Shown piece by piece: positions 6,432 through 15,997 of a stretch of DNA of 64,000 bases. Below the pieces are notes generated by a model. It was not told where the DNA came from and made no database searches. It was given only the letters and a program-made list of their open reading frames with translations. A program made the translations under genes and the position numbers. Each line of letters begins with the position of its first letter. Positions within the stretch are counted from its first letter, which is position 1. The DNA comes from Streptomyces sp. HUAS 15-9 (GTDB taxonomy: Bacteria; Actinomycetota; Actinomycetes; Streptomycetales; Streptomycetaceae): contig NZ_CP106798.1 of NCBI RefSeq assembly GCF_025642155.1, positions 806,001-870,000 of the forward strand, in the 5' to 3' direction.

Positions 6432-8825
6432 TCAGCTGGTCGTCAGGGCGGTGTCGTCCACGACGAAGCTGGTCTGGAGCGAGTAGTCCTCGACTCCGTT
6501 GAACTTCAGCGTGACCGTCGAGCCCGCCAGCGAGGACAGGTCGAAGGACTTCTGGCTGTAGCCGGAGGCCTTGTTGAGGTTCGAGTAGGTCGCCAGGGTC
6601 TTCGAACCTGCGGTCACCGTCAGCTTGTCGTACTGAGTGCTGCCGGTGGTCTCCGCGGTGTCGATGTGCAGGTAGAAGGTCAGGGTCGCCTTGCAGCCCG
6701 CGGGGATCGTCACCGACTGGGACAGCGTGTCGGTGTGCGAGGAGCCGTACCCGTCCAGCCAGGCCTTGTAGGAACCGCTGTGGGACGCCTCACCGCTGTC
6801 GGTGGTGATGACCCCGCTGGTCGCGGTCCAGCCGGTGCTGCCCGACTCGAAGCCCGGGTTGCTGAGCAACTGGGTCGACGAGCAGCCGCCGCCGGTGGAG
6901 CTGACGGTCCAGCCGAAGGTCGCGGTGCCGCTCGCGCCGGTGGAGTCGGTCACCGTGACCGTGGTGCTGGAGCTGCCCGCGGTGGTGGGCGTGCCGGAGA
7001 TCAGGCCGGTCGAGCTGTTGATCGACAGACCGGCCGGCAGACCGGAGGCACTGTAGGTGAGCGCGCCGCTGTTGGTGCTGCTCGCCTGGATCTGCAGGCT
7101 CACCGCGGTGCCGACGGTGGCGGACTGGCTGCCCGGGTTGGTGACCGTCACGCCGTTGCCCGGCGGGGTGACATGGCTGCCGACGTTGATGCCGGCGAAC
7201 GCGTTGGCCACTCCGGCGTACTGGGTGGAGTTGGCGCCGTAGAGCGCGGTGGCCGCGTTGAGGGACGCCGTGCGGGCGGCGGCGTAGTCGGTGCTCGACG
7301 TCATGTACGTCGTCAGCGCCTTGTACCAGATCTGCAGGGCCGCGGCCCGGCCGATGCCGGTGACGGCGACGCCGTCCGAGGTCGGGCTGTTGTAGGTCAC
7401 GCCGTTGATGACCTTGGTGCCGCTGCCCTCGGAGAGCAGGTAGAACATGTGGTTCGCGGGGCCCGAGGAGTAGTGCACGTCGAGGTTGCCGACACCGGAG
7501 TACCAGCTGTCGGCGGAGCCACCGTCCTTGCTGGGCTTGTCCATGTACCGCAGCGGAGAGCCGTCGCCGTTGATGTCGATCTTCTCGCCGATGAGGTAGT
7601 CGCCGACGTCGGTGCTGTTGTCGGCGTAGAACTCGACGCCGGTGCCGAAGATATCGGAGGTCGCCTCGTTCAGGCCGCCGGACTCACCGCTGTACTCCAG
7701 GCCCGCGGTGTTGGAGGTGACGCCGTGGCTCATCTCGTGGCCGGCCACGTCCAGCGAGGTCAGCGGGTCGGCGTTGCCCGAGCCGTCGCCGTACGTCATG
7801 CAGAAGCAGCCGTCGTCCCAGAACGCGTTGACGTACGAGTTGCCGTAGTGGGCGCGCGAGTACGCGGCGACGCCGTCGTTCTTGATGCCGGAGCGGCCGA
7901 ACGTGTTCTTGTAGAAGTCCCAGGTCTCCTGGGCCCCGTAGGCGGCGTCGGCGCCCGCGGTGGCGGCGTTGGACGTCGTGCCGTTGCCCCAGGTGTCGTT
8001 CGTCTGGGAGAACAGCGTGCCGGTGCCGGACGTGCCGTGGTTGAGGTTGTACGTCTTGTGGCCGCCGCGCGAGGCGTCGTTGAGCGTGTACGTCGACCCC
8101 GACTGCGTCGTGGTCAGCGTGACCGTGCCGCTGTACTGGGTGTTGCCGACACCGGTCTTGACCGCCTGGTAGCGGTAGAGCTCCTTGCCGCTGGTGGCGT
8201 CGGTGATGACGTGCAGCTGGCTGGGCGTGCCGTCGTCCTGGAAGCCGCCGATCACCGTCTCCCAGGCGAGCTTCGGAGTGCCGTTGCCGGCCCAGATCAC
8301 CTTGCGGGCGCTGTCCGTCGAGGGCTTCTCGGCGTCGAGTGCCTTGGCCGTCTTGAGGGCCTTGGATCCGGCGGCCGCCTTGCTGACGGCCGCGGTGGTG
8401 GAGGCGACCTTGATGGCGTGCTTGTTGTTGAACGTGGTGCTGACCGTGCCGGCGGCCAGGGAGGCCGGCGGGGTGTGCACGACGAGGTCGCCACCGAGCA
8501 CGGGGAGCCCGGCGTAAGTGCGCTCGTAACGGGTGTGCACGGTGCCGTCGTTGTCCTTGACGACGTCCCGGACGACCAGCTTCTCCTTGGCGCCCAGACC
8601 GATGGCGCGGGCGGTCGTGGTGGTCTTCTGCTGGGCGCTCTTGACCAGTGCCCGGTGCTGGGCCGGACTGAGCTTGGCCTCGAGTCCGCCCGTGCGCAGC
8701 GGGCTGGGGTGGGGGGTGGCGGGCTCGGCGCTCGCCGGGACGGACTGGATGCCGACGGCGAGGAAGGCCGCGGTCGAGACCAGGGCGACTCCGACCGCGG
8801 AACGTCTGTGGGGAAGGCGTCTCAC
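6432..8825 (-). CDS. Secreted thermolysin-family (M4) metalloprotease
   Basis: A 797-residue prepropeptidase. It has a signal peptide (residues 1 to about 33), an FTP/PepSY propeptide (to about 225) and the M4 catalytic domain with the zinc motif H363-EMSH-367 and the third-ligand motif GGLNEATSD about 20 residues later. A putative Ig-like domain follows (about 580-665, SATVGTAVSLQI to GTATFGWTVSS). The C-terminal 130 residues form a beta-rich module (LLSNPGFESGSTGW...) seen on exported actinobacterial enzymes, probably for substrate binding or stability. The GTG start is preceded by AGGAGGAG. It would digest extracellular protein after self-removal of the propeptide. Both zinc-binding histidines and the glutamate are intact. 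Confidence 0.95.
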   Translation of the reverse strand: MRRLPHRRSAVGVALVSTAAFLAVGIQSVPASAEPATPHPSPLRTGGLEAKLSPAQHRALVKSAQQKTTTTARAIGLGAKEKLVVRDVVKDNDGTVHTRYERTYAGLPVLGGDLVVHTPPASLAAGTVSTTFNNKHAIKVASTTAAVSKAAAGSKALKTAKALDAEKPSTDSARKVIWAGNGTPKLAWETVIGGFQDDGTPSQLHVITDATSGKELYRYQAVKTGVGNTQYSGTVTLTTTQSGSTYTLNDASRGGHKTYNLNHGTSGTGTLFSQTNDTWGNGTTSNAATAGADAAYGAQETWDFYKNTFGRSGIKNDGVAAYSRAHYGNSYVNAFWDDGCFCMTYGDGSGNADPLTSLDVAGHEMSHGVTSNTAGLEYSGESGGLNEATSDIFGTGVEFYADNSTDVGDYLIGEKIDINGDGSPLRYMDKPSKDGGSADSWYSGVGNLDVHYSSGPANHMFYLLSEGSGTKVINGVTYNSPTSDGVAVTGIGRAAALQIWYKALTTYMTSSTDYAAARTASLNAATALYGANSTQYAGVANAFAGINVGSHVTPPGNGVTVTNPGSQSATVGTAVSLQIQASSTNSGALTYSASGLPAGLSINSSTGLISGTPTTAGSSSTTVTVTDSTGASGTATFGWTVSSTGGGCSSTQLLSNPGFESGSTGWTATSGVITTDSGEASHSGSYKAWLDGYGSSHTDTLSQSVTIPAGCKATLTFYLHIDTAETTGSTQYDKLTVTAGSKTLATYSNLNKASGYSQKSFDLSSLAGSTVTLKFNGVEDYSLQTSFVVDDTALTTS

Positions 8826-9148
8826 TCGAACTCCTCCTGCTGCGGCCGCCGGGTCGCGGCCGGTGACAGACCGGACAGACGGGGTGTGCTGTCCGGGACG
8901 AGCTCAGTTGTGCGGGAGCATGGTCCGTGAACAGACCGGGGAGGAACGGTGTGGGGGGCAGCACGGAGGATCCCAGCTTTGACTCGTCCATGTCAGTACT
9001 GTGGGTAACATTCAAGGGTTTTCCCTATGACGGCCCTCATGACGGAACTGCGTCGGTGACTCAGGGGCCCCGGCAGTGACACGGTCAACAGCCTTCCGCA
9101 GGCGAGCCGTTGGCGGACCTCGCGCCGGGCGTTGCTACCGTTCACGCC
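8826..9148. other. Divergent intergenic region, M4 protease / metallophosphoesterase
   Basis: A 323-bp gap holding both promoters. No gene-like reading frame with a ribosome-binding site is visible. It is locally less GC-rich around 8995-9030. I cannot assign the leftward promoter; the rightward one is listed separately. Confidence 0.5.
9136..9141 (+). promoter_or_regulatory. Leaderless -10 element of the metallophosphoesterase gene
   Basis: TACCGT (TANNNT) ends seven bases before the GTG at 9149, with no Shine-Dalgarno sequence. This supports GTG 9149, not an in-frame upstream codon, as a leaderless start. Confidence 0.5.
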
Positions 9149-10717
9149 GTGTCTGACTCCTCACGCGATACCGCAGAAGGCGCCGGCTGGGGCACCGCCG
9201 AACGGGGCGCCTACCAGCAGCTGATGCCGGACCATGTCGAGAAGCTGTCGTGGCTCAGCCCCAAGACGCTGTGGGCCGCCCGCAACGGGGTGGTGGCGTC
9301 CTGGTTCTCAGACCCGACGGGCCGTACCCGCAGCCGCTGGGCGGCGCAGCGGACGGCCGCCGGCGCCCCCGCCGACAAGGTGGTCCGGCGCGACGATCCG
9401 GACCGCTTCTCCTTCATGGTCATCGGTGACACCGGAGAGGGCACCGACGCCCAGTACGCCGTTGTACCAGGCTTCCTGAAGGTCAGTCAGGGCACGTCGT
9501 TCGCGGTGGTCGCGAGCGACGTGATCTATCCGGTCGGCGCCACCGACGACTACGGCACGAAGTTCTTCCGCCCGTACCAGGACTACCCGGCACCGATCTA
9601 CGCGATACCCGGCAACCACGACTGGTACGAGGACCTCGGCGCGTTCATGCGCGTCTTCTGCGACGACGCCCCGCCGCTGGCCCCCGAGCCCGCGCCCCGC
9701 CCGCTCACCCGCGCCTGGTGGCGTGCGCTGCTGTGGCACAGGCCCCGCCCGACGGACGAACAACGCCTCGCCGAGGCAAGGAAGTTGCGCGCGGCCCCAG
9801 TCCAACAGGCCGTCCAGCCGGGTCCGTACTGGGCCATCGACGCCGGTCCGGTGCGGATCATAGGCATCGACACCGGACTGCTGGGCACGATCGACGCCGA
9901 ACAGGGCGCATGGCTCCGCGAGGTCTCACAGGGACCCCGCCCCAAGATCCTCGTCACCGGCTCCCCGCTGTACGTGGACGGCGAGCACCACCCCTGCGCC
10001 ATCGAGGGCGGCGGCACCGTCGACGACATCGTCCGCGACCCGGCTCACCACTACGTCGCGGCGATAGGCGGCGACATCCACAACTACCAGCGCTATCCGG
10101 TCGACGTGGACGGCCGCACCATCCAGTACGTGGTCTCGGGCGGCGGCGGCGCCTTCATGCACGCCACCCACACCATCCCGCGCGTGCAGATCGCGAACGT
10201 CAGCGAGGACGACTTCCGCTGCTACCCGCTGCGCGGCGACTCCCTCGCCTTCTACAGCCGACTGTACGGCCGACGGCTGCGCCTGCGCCGCTTGTTCACC
10301 CTCACGGAGGCCGAGGCCACGGCCGTCATCGCCGAGCGGCTCGGCATCAGGCCCGGCCGTGCCCCGGGCCCGGGCACGCGCGTCACCCGGCGCACCCGAC
10401 TGGTCGCGAGCCTCCTGGGAGCCGGCGGCCGCCCCGACCGCACCTCCCGGGTCCGGCTTCCCGTCCGGAAGATCTACACGCGGCTCTTCTCGCCGGGCTC
10501 GGCGACGTACAGCCCGCCGTTCTTCAAGTGCTTCCTGCGGCTGGACGTCACCCCGGAGGCGGTCCGGCTGCGCTGTTTCGCCGCGACCGGCAATCGCGCG
10601 CAGGAGCTCGACCCGCCGGTCGAGGACGAGATCACCATCCCGCTGGTCCGATCACACGGGCGCGATACCGACCGGAAGTCGCCTACCGGCAACTCGGCTC
10701 CTGAACACACGGATTGA
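9149..10717 (+). CDS. Metallophosphoesterase (calcineurin-like)
   Basis: A 522-residue cytoplasmic protein. Metal-binding motifs of the calcineurin-like fold are present in order: GDTGEG (Asp94), a variant second motif SDVIYP where GDxxY is usual, GNHDW (155-159), and GGDIHNYQ (about 308-315) in place of the usual GHxH. The roughly 190-residue C-terminal extension, rich in Arg and ending in an acidic tail, has no match I recognise. The family hydrolyses phosphomonoesters or diesters with two metal ions; the substrate cannot be told from sequence. The start follows a good leaderless -10 box. The next gene has its own ribosome-binding site, so linkage is uncertain. Confidence 0.87.
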   Translation: MSDSSRDTAEGAGWGTAERGAYQQLMPDHVEKLSWLSPKTLWAARNGVVASWFSDPTGRTRSRWAAQRTAAGAPADKVVRRDDPDRFSFMVIGDTGEGTDAQYAVVPGFLKVSQGTSFAVVASDVIYPVGATDDYGTKFFRPYQDYPAPIYAIPGNHDWYEDLGAFMRVFCDDAPPLAPEPAPRPLTRAWWRALLWHRPRPTDEQRLAEARKLRAAPVQQAVQPGPYWAIDAGPVRIIGIDTGLLGTIDAEQGAWLREVSQGPRPKILVTGSPLYVDGEHHPCAIEGGGTVDDIVRDPAHHYVAAIGGDIHNYQRYPVDVDGRTIQYVVSGGGGAFMHATHTIPRVQIANVSEDDFRCYPLRGDSLAFYSRLYGRRLRLRRLFTLTEAEATAVIAERLGIRPGRAPGPGTRVTRRTRLVASLLGAGGRPDRTSRVRLPVRKIYTRLFSPGSATYSPPFFKCFLRLDVTPEAVRLRCFAATGNRAQELDPPVEDEITIPLVRSHGRDTDRKSPTGNSAPEHTD

Positions 10718-10803
10718 CTTGTTCCGCCCCCAACTTCCCTACCGGGCCTTTATGTTCACGGCGGTGCTCGATCGTTGCCCGTCGTCTCAGGAGGCTGCTC
10801 GTC

Positions 10804-11238
10804 ATGCGCAACGCGCTCCGTACCGCCCTCACCGCGGTCGTGGCCGCCGGAACCCTGTTCACCTGTGGTACCGCACAGGCCACCCCGGCCGGACCGGGGG
10901 TCACCGCCCGGCTGATCAGCCAGGCCACCGTCGGCAACACCGACTACATCCTGCGGGAGATCACGATCCCGGCCGGGCAGGCCACCGGATGGCACTACCA
11001 CGACGGGCCGTTGTACGGCTGGGTCAAGCAGGGCACCCTCAGCCACTTCGACTCGACCTGCGCCCAGGACGGCCTGTATCCGGCGGGCAGTGCCATCCGG
11101 GAGCCGGCCGGGCCGGGGAACGTGCACATCGGCCGCAACCTCGGTGACACCCCGGTCGTGCTCGATGTGCTGTACGTCCTGCCGCACGGCGCGCCGTTCT
11201 CCGAGGACGCCCCGAACCCCGGCTGCTCCTTCGAGTGA
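10804..11238 (+). CDS. Secreted cupin-domain protein
   Basis: A 144-residue protein with a signal peptide (MRNALRTALTAVVAAGTLFTCGTAQA) and one small cupin barrel. The metal motif GWHYHDGPLYGWVKQGTL supplies the two His and Glu/Gln-like positions of cupin motif 1, and GNVHIGRNLGDTPVVL is motif 2. AGGAGG precedes the ATG by 10 bases. Extracellular cupins of this size are usually of unknown function. Its TGA abuts the stop codon of the convergent phosphatase gene with no base between, so the two transcripts overlap. Confidence 0.85.
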   Translation: MRNALRTALTAVVAAGTLFTCGTAQATPAGPGVTARLISQATVGNTDYILREITIPAGQATGWHYHDGPLYGWVKQGTLSHFDSTCAQDGLYPAGSAIREPAGPGNVHIGRNLGDTPVVLDVLYVLPHGAPFSEDAPNPGCSFE

Positions 11239-13614
11239 TCACGTCTCGGGCAGCGGCTGTTCGGCCCAGATCGTCTTGCCGCTGCCCGTCTGCCGGCTGC
11301 CCCAGCGCTGGGTGAGCTGGGCGACGAGCAGCAGACCGCGGCCTCCTTCGTCGAAGGCGTGCGCCCGGCGCAGATGCGGCGAGGTGGAACTGCCGTCGGA
11401 GACCTCGCAGATGAGCGCCCGGTCGCGGATCAGCCGCAGCTGGATGGGCGGTACGCCGTAGCGGATGGCGTTGGTGACCAGTTCGCTGACGACGAGTTCG
11501 GTGATAAAGGCGGCCTCGTCCAGCCCCCAGACGGCCAGTTGCTCGATGGCCTCCTGGCGGGTGGTGGCCACGTGCGCGGGATCGTGCGGCACGTCCCAGG
11601 TGGCCACCCGGTCCGCGCCGAGGGCCCGGGTGCGGGCGAGGAGCAGGGCCACGTCGTCGCCGGGCTGCTCGGGCAGGACGGCCTTCAGCACGTTGTCCCC
11701 GAGGGCCTCCAGCGAGTCGGCGGGCGCGGTCAGGGCGCGCAGCATCTCGTGCATCGCCCGGTCGAGGTCACGGTCGCGGTCCTCGACGAGGCCGTCCGTG
11801 TAGAGGGCGACGACCGCTCCCTCGGGCAGTTCCAGTTCCGTGGCCTCGAACGGCAGGCCGCCCACGCCGAGCGGTGGTCCGGCCGTCATGTCGACGAGTT
11901 CGGCGGTGCCGCCCGGCAGTACGAGGGCCGGGGCCGGGTGGCCGGCGGCGGCCAGGCTGAGCCGGCGCGAGACGGGGTCGTAGACGGCGTACAGACAGGT
12001 GGCGCCCAGCTCGGCGACCTCCGCACCGCCGTCCCCGGCCGCGAGGTGCGTGACCAGGTCGTCCAGGTGGGTGAGGAGTTCGTCCGGGGGCAGGTCCACG
12101 TCCGCGAGGGTCCGCACGGCCGTCCGCAGCCGCCCCATGGTCGCCGACGACTGGATGCCGTGCCCCACCACGTCACCCACGACCAGGGCGACCCGGCTGC
12201 CGGACAGCGGGATCACATCGAACCAGTCGCCGCCGATGCCGGCCAGCGACCCGCACGGCAGATAGCGGTGGGTGACGTCGACCGCCGCCTGGCCGGGCAG
12301 TCCCTGCGGCAGCAGGCTGTGCTGCAGGGCCAGCGCGGTGGTCCGCTCCATGGCGAAGCGGCGCGCGTTGTCGATGCAGACGGCGGCGCGGCTGGCCAGT
12401 TCCTCGGCGAACACGGCGTCGTCGGCGACATAGTCGTCCGGGTGTTCCCTGCGGACGCACACCGCGACCCCGAGGGTGGTGCCACGGGCCCGCAGCGGCA
12501 CCGCGATCATGGAGTGGACGCCCAGCCGGTAGGCGCGACCGGTGGGCTCGAGCGCGTTGCGTTCCTCCAGCCACTGGACGAACTCCGGCTCGCCGGCCTG
12601 GCCGAGCACGGCCCGGCCCTCGCGCAGCGCCCGCGCCGGCGGCGAGGACGGCTGGTAGACGTTCACATCGCCGAGGTGCACCGCCGCGCCCGGGTTTCCC
12701 TCGGTGGTGGAGCCATGGGCGACGCGCCGCAGGAGGACGTCCTCGCCCGCGATCATCGGCAGTTCGTCCGCTCCGAGGACCCAGTCGAGCAGGTCCACGC
12801 TGGCGAAGTCGGCGTACCTGGGCACCAGGAGTTCCACGACTTCCTCGGCGGTGCGCACCACGTCCAGGGTGGTGCCGACGGCGGTCGCCGCGTCGTTGAG
12901 CAGGGCCAGCCGCCGCCGGGCCCAGTACTGGTCGGTGCTGTCGAACGCGGCCAGTGCCACCGCGGTCAGCTCACCGGCGGAGTCCCTCAGGGGCCACATC
13001 TCGATGCTCCAGGCGTGGTCCCGGTGCAGGGTGGGCGCGCCGGTGAAGCTCTCGTAGCGCACCGGTCTGCCCGTCTCCACGACCTGGCGCAGATGGCTCA
13101 GGAAGCCCTGGCTGTGCTCGGTGTCCTGCAGGTTCTCCAGGTAGGCCCGGCCGACCAGCGTCTCCTCCCGTACTCCCATCAGCTGGCAGGCCGCGTCGTT
13201 GAGCCGCAGATAGCGCTGGCTGGTGTCGAAGACGGACATCGACATGGACGCCTGCTGGAAGACCTGTCCGGCCAGGGTGGGCTCGGTTCCTCCGGGCTGG
13301 CCGGCGATGACCACGTGTCCCGTGGGCATGCCGTCCGGTCCGAGCACGGGGCATGTGGTCAGCGTGAGCGCGACGCGGTGGCCGTCCCGATGGCGCAGGG
13401 CGACGACTCCGGTGCGCGCGGCGACGGTCTCCGCCGGCACCTCCCCGTCGAGCAGGGCGGCCGCCGGCCGCCCCACGACCTCCTCCGCCGGGTGGCCGGT
13501 CAACAGCCGCGCGCCCTCGCTCCACCCCTGCACGATGCCGAGGGCATCGATGATCGCCGCGGCCGCGACATGCTCCATATGCCCCAGGATGATCCCATTG
13601 CCTCGGGGCATCAA
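11239..13614 (-). CDS. SpoIIE-type phosphatase with PAS, GAF and HATPase domains
   Basis: A 791-residue cytoplasmic signalling protein. In order: two PAS domains (about 10-235; NGIIL to TDQYWARRR), a GAF domain (about 250-430), a PP2C/SpoIIE phosphatase (about 440-650, with GGDWFDV and VGDVVGHG metal-binding motifs) and a C-terminal HATPase_c anti-sigma kinase-like domain (about 665-790, N box ELVVSELVTNAIRYG, G box GGRGLLLVAQL). Such fused proteins dephosphorylate anti-anti-sigma factors and can also phosphorylate them or bind sigma factors, coupling a sensed signal to sigma-B/F/G-type factors. The listed start gives MMPRGNG; an ATG at 13578 (MEHVAAAA) with GGGG upstream is a fair alternative. 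Partner proteins are not adjacent. Confidence 0.92.
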   Translation of the reverse strand: MMPRGNGIILGHMEHVAAAAIIDALGIVQGWSEGARLLTGHPAEEVVGRPAAALLDGEVPAETVAARTGVVALRHRDGHRVALTLTTCPVLGPDGMPTGHVVIAGQPGGTEPTLAGQVFQQASMSMSVFDTSQRYLRLNDAACQLMGVREETLVGRAYLENLQDTEHSQGFLSHLRQVVETGRPVRYESFTGAPTLHRDHAWSIEMWPLRDSAGELTAVALAAFDSTDQYWARRRLALLNDAATAVGTTLDVVRTAEEVVELLVPRYADFASVDLLDWVLGADELPMIAGEDVLLRRVAHGSTTEGNPGAAVHLGDVNVYQPSSPPARALREGRAVLGQAGEPEFVQWLEERNALEPTGRAYRLGVHSMIAVPLRARGTTLGVAVCVRREHPDDYVADDAVFAEELASRAAVCIDNARRFAMERTTALALQHSLLPQGLPGQAAVDVTHRYLPCGSLAGIGGDWFDVIPLSGSRVALVVGDVVGHGIQSSATMGRLRTAVRTLADVDLPPDELLTHLDDLVTHLAAGDGGAEVAELGATCLYAVYDPVSRRLSLAAAGHPAPALVLPGGTAELVDMTAGPPLGVGGLPFEATELELPEGAVVALYTDGLVEDRDRDLDRAMHEMLRALTAPADSLEALGDNVLKAVLPEQPGDDVALLLARTRALGADRVATWDVPHDPAHVATTRQEAIEQLAVWGLDEAAFITELVVSELVTNAIRYGVPPIQLRLIRDRALICEVSDGSSTSPHLRRAHAFDEGGRGLLLVAQLTQRWGSRQTGSGKTIWAEQPLPET

Positions 13615-13631
13615 GCGCGCGGCGGCCCGCC

Positions 13632-14099
13632 TCAGCCCCGATGACCGCGCAGTACGGCCAGGGCCCGGTCGGCGTGGGTGTTCATGCGCAGTTCGCTGCG
13701 GACGACCTCCAGGACCGTGCGGTCCTGGGCGATGACGAAGGTGACCCGCTTGGTGGGCGCGAGGGAGAAACCGCGCTTCACGCCGAACAGCTCGCGGACC
13801 GATCCGTCGGTGTCGGACAGCAGCGGCATGCCGAGGGTGTGGCGTCCGGCGAACTCCTGCTGGCGCTCGACGGTGTCGCCGCTGATCCCGACGGGCCGCG
13901 CCCCGACGGCGGCGAATTCGGCCGCCAGATCGCGGAAGTGGCAGGCCTCGGCGGTGCAGCCGGCGGTCAGGGCGGCGGGGTAGAAGAACAGCACGACGGG
14001 TCCGTCGGCGAGCAGCTCCGACAGCCTCCTCGTCGTGCCGGTCCCGTCCGGCAGCGCGAAGTCCTCGACCTTGTCACCTACGTCGACACGCTCGCTCAT
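13632..14099 (-). CDS. Peroxiredoxin (BCP/AhpC-TSA family)
   Basis: A 155-residue thioredoxin-fold peroxidase. The active-site segment AALTAGCTAEACHFRD has the peroxidatic Cys48 and a second Cys53 five residues on, the arrangement of atypical two-Cys bacterioferritin-comigratory proteins. It reduces peroxides at the expense of thioredoxin. ATG 14099 overlaps the TGA of the upstream doxX-like gene (ATGA), so it is translationally coupled. A longer reading from 14138 runs back into that gene and is unlikely. Confidence 0.92.
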   Translation of the reverse strand: MSERVDVGDKVEDFALPDGTGTTRRLSELLADGPVVLFFYPAALTAGCTAEACHFRDLAAEFAAVGARPVGISGDTVERQQEFAGRHTLGMPLLSDTDGSVRELFGVKRGFSLAPTKRVTFVIAQDRTVLEVVRSELRMNTHADRALAVLRGHRG

Positions 14100-14476
14100 G
14101 ACCGGCCCTCCCCGTTGCGGGCGACACCGCGCGCCCACAGCACCAGGGGCACCTGGAGCGGCAGCCGCGCGATGGCCGCCGCCTTCAGCGGTGCGGGGCG
14201 GTGCCGCCAGTCCACGGCCATCTTCACGTTCGCGGGGAACACCCCGACGAAGAAGGCGGCGGCGGCCCGCGCGGCCACCGGCCGGGTCCGCCGGGTCGCC
14301 AGGCCCGCGGCGAGGGCCAGCTCCACGGCCCCGCTCGCGTACGTCCAGGTCCGGGCCGAGCCCGGCAGCGTCTTCGGAATCGTCGCGTCGAACTGCCGGG
14401 GAGCGGCGAAGTGGGCGACCCCTGCCGTGGCCAGCAGACCGGCCAGCAGCAGGGGTGAACGTTCGGACCGGGGCAC
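14096..14476 (-). CDS. DoxX-like membrane protein
   Basis: A 126-residue small integral membrane protein with about four hydrophobic segments (LLLAGLLATAGVAHF, WTYASGAVELALAAGLA, AARAAAAFFVGVFPAN, LPLQVPLVLWARGVA), the DoxX-family layout. GTG 14476 is preceded by AGAGGAGG. DoxX-like proteins are linked to redox stress, in mycobacteria together with superoxide dismutase and a thiol transferase, so the coupled downstream peroxiredoxin fits a membrane oxidant-defence pair (inference). Confidence 0.83.
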   Translation of the reverse strand: MPRSERSPLLLAGLLATAGVAHFAAPRQFDATIPKTLPGSARTWTYASGAVELALAAGLATRRTRPVAARAAAAFFVGVFPANVKMAVDWRHRPAPLKAAAIARLPLQVPLVLWARGVARNGEGRS

Positions 14477-14553
14477 GGTTCCTCCTCTGACGACCTGTCG
14501 CCGGATATTACTCGACGGTAGACCGCAGTGGATCGCCCGGGCTCAAGAGGGAG

Positions 14554-15997
14554 CTACTCCATGAAGAAGGTCACGTCCGCCTTGTCGAGCGCGGTGCTGA
14601 TCGTCCGGATGTAGAGCAGATTGCCGTAGTGGCGGATGTAGCGGCCCGGGTAGTCGTACGACTCCAGGGAGACGCCGGCCGCCGCGTCGGCGAGGCCCGG
14701 GCGACGGTGGAAGGAGGCGTCGCCGCCGAAGGTGGCGGAGCCGTCGTTCTTCTCGACCCAGACCTCGAAGTTCCTGTGGCGCAGGTAGTAGCCGGGGTAG
14801 TTCGTCGACTCCAGGGAGATCGTGCCGCTGCCCGCGAGGCCGGTGACGACGCGGAACCGGGAGTCGGCGAGGTCGGTGACGTTCGCCTCGATCTTCGCGC
14901 GGAAGTCCCCGTGGCGGATGTAGCGGTCCGGGTAGTGGTACGAGGAGAGCCGGACCGGGGTGACGCCGTCGGCCACCGGGATGCCGAAGTCGGGGGTGCC
15001 GTCGGCCTTCCGGTAGACCTTCTGCAGCCGGGTACGGCGGTTGGGGTCGTTGAGCGGGTCGCCGGTGATGTCCTTGTAGTTGCGGTCGTGGTGGACGAGG
15101 ATGTCGGACTTCCCGTCCTCGGAGAGGGTGAACGAGTTGTGGCCGGGCCCGTACTGCGAGGTCACGGCGTTGCTCTTGAAGACCGGCTGGGGGCTCTTGC
15201 TCCAGGAGGAGGCGCTCAGCAGGTCACTGGAGGCGGACGCGGTGAGCATGCCCAGGCAGTAGTTGGCGTCGGTGGCGCTCGCCGAATAGGTCAGGAAGAC
15301 CTTGCCGCAGTGCTGGACGACCACCCTGCCCTCGTTGACCTTGTGGCCGACGGTCTCCCAGGGCAGGGTGGGCCGCGAGATCTCCACCGGAGTGCCGCTG
15401 ATGGTCCAGGGGTTGGCCATTCTGGCGATGAAGAGGCTGGTGTTGTTGTCCTCGCCGGGGTTGTGCCGGGCCCAGGCGAGATACCGGACCCCGGTCACGA
15501 CGAACGTGGTGGCGTCGAGCGAGAAGCTCTCCCACCGGGTCGTGATCCGGCCCTTCTCGGTCCAGGTGCCGGTCAGCGGGTCGGCCGCGCTCGTCTCCAG
15601 GACGTACATGCGGATCGCCCACACATCGCCGGTGGAGCCTGCGGCGAAGTAGACGTACCCACTTGCCGCCGATGTGGTGGATCTCGGGCGCCCAGATGTG
15701 CGCGCCCATGACACCGCTCGCGTGCCTGGTCCAGATGGTGGTCTCGGGGGCGGTGGCGAGGCCCTGGAGGGTGGTGGCCCGGCGCAGCACGATGCGGTCG
15801 TACTCGGGCACGGTCGCGGTGAAGTAGTAGTGGCCGTCGGTGTGCTTGAAGATGTGCGGGTCGGCGCGCTGTTCGGCGAGGGGGTTGGTGAAGGTCACGG
15901 CGGGTGAGGCGGGGGCGGCATGCGCGGGGATGGCGGTGACGAGCAGGGCGAGTGCGGCGAGGAGGGCGGTCAGCACCCGTCCGACAAGGCGTTTCAC
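14554..15997 (-). pseudogene. Secreted GH43 arabinan hydrolase with CBM42, frameshifted
   Basis: The two pieces together encode a signal peptide (VKRLVGRVLTALLAALALLVTAIPAHA), a five-bladed GH43 catalytic domain (opening FTNPLAEQRADPHIFKHTDGHYYFTAT, with the first catalytic Asp in RADPH) and a C-terminal AbfB-type arabinose-binding module (CBM42) with the repeats ISLESTNYPGYYLRH and VSLESYDYPGRYIRH. The frame breaks after IHHIGGKW: the + strand reads CCC at 15658-15660 where CC would restore GGKWYVYFAAG. No other lesion is seen over more than 460 codons, so this is a recent mutation or a sequencing error. Intact, it would release arabinose from plant arabinan or arabinoxylan. GTG 15997 is the likely start, with GAGAGGAAG upstream. 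Confidence 0.85.

Noticed and set aside
5032..6486. Long open frame overlapping the GH64 gene
   Set aside because: Codon pattern is that of an out-of-phase GC-rich shadow (Arg/Pro/Gly-rich), with no ribosome-binding site; the GH64 frame explains the region.
6378..8930. 850-codon open frame antisense to the M4 protease
   Set aside because: A Gly/Arg/Val-rich antisense shadow of a gene with a complete domain structure.
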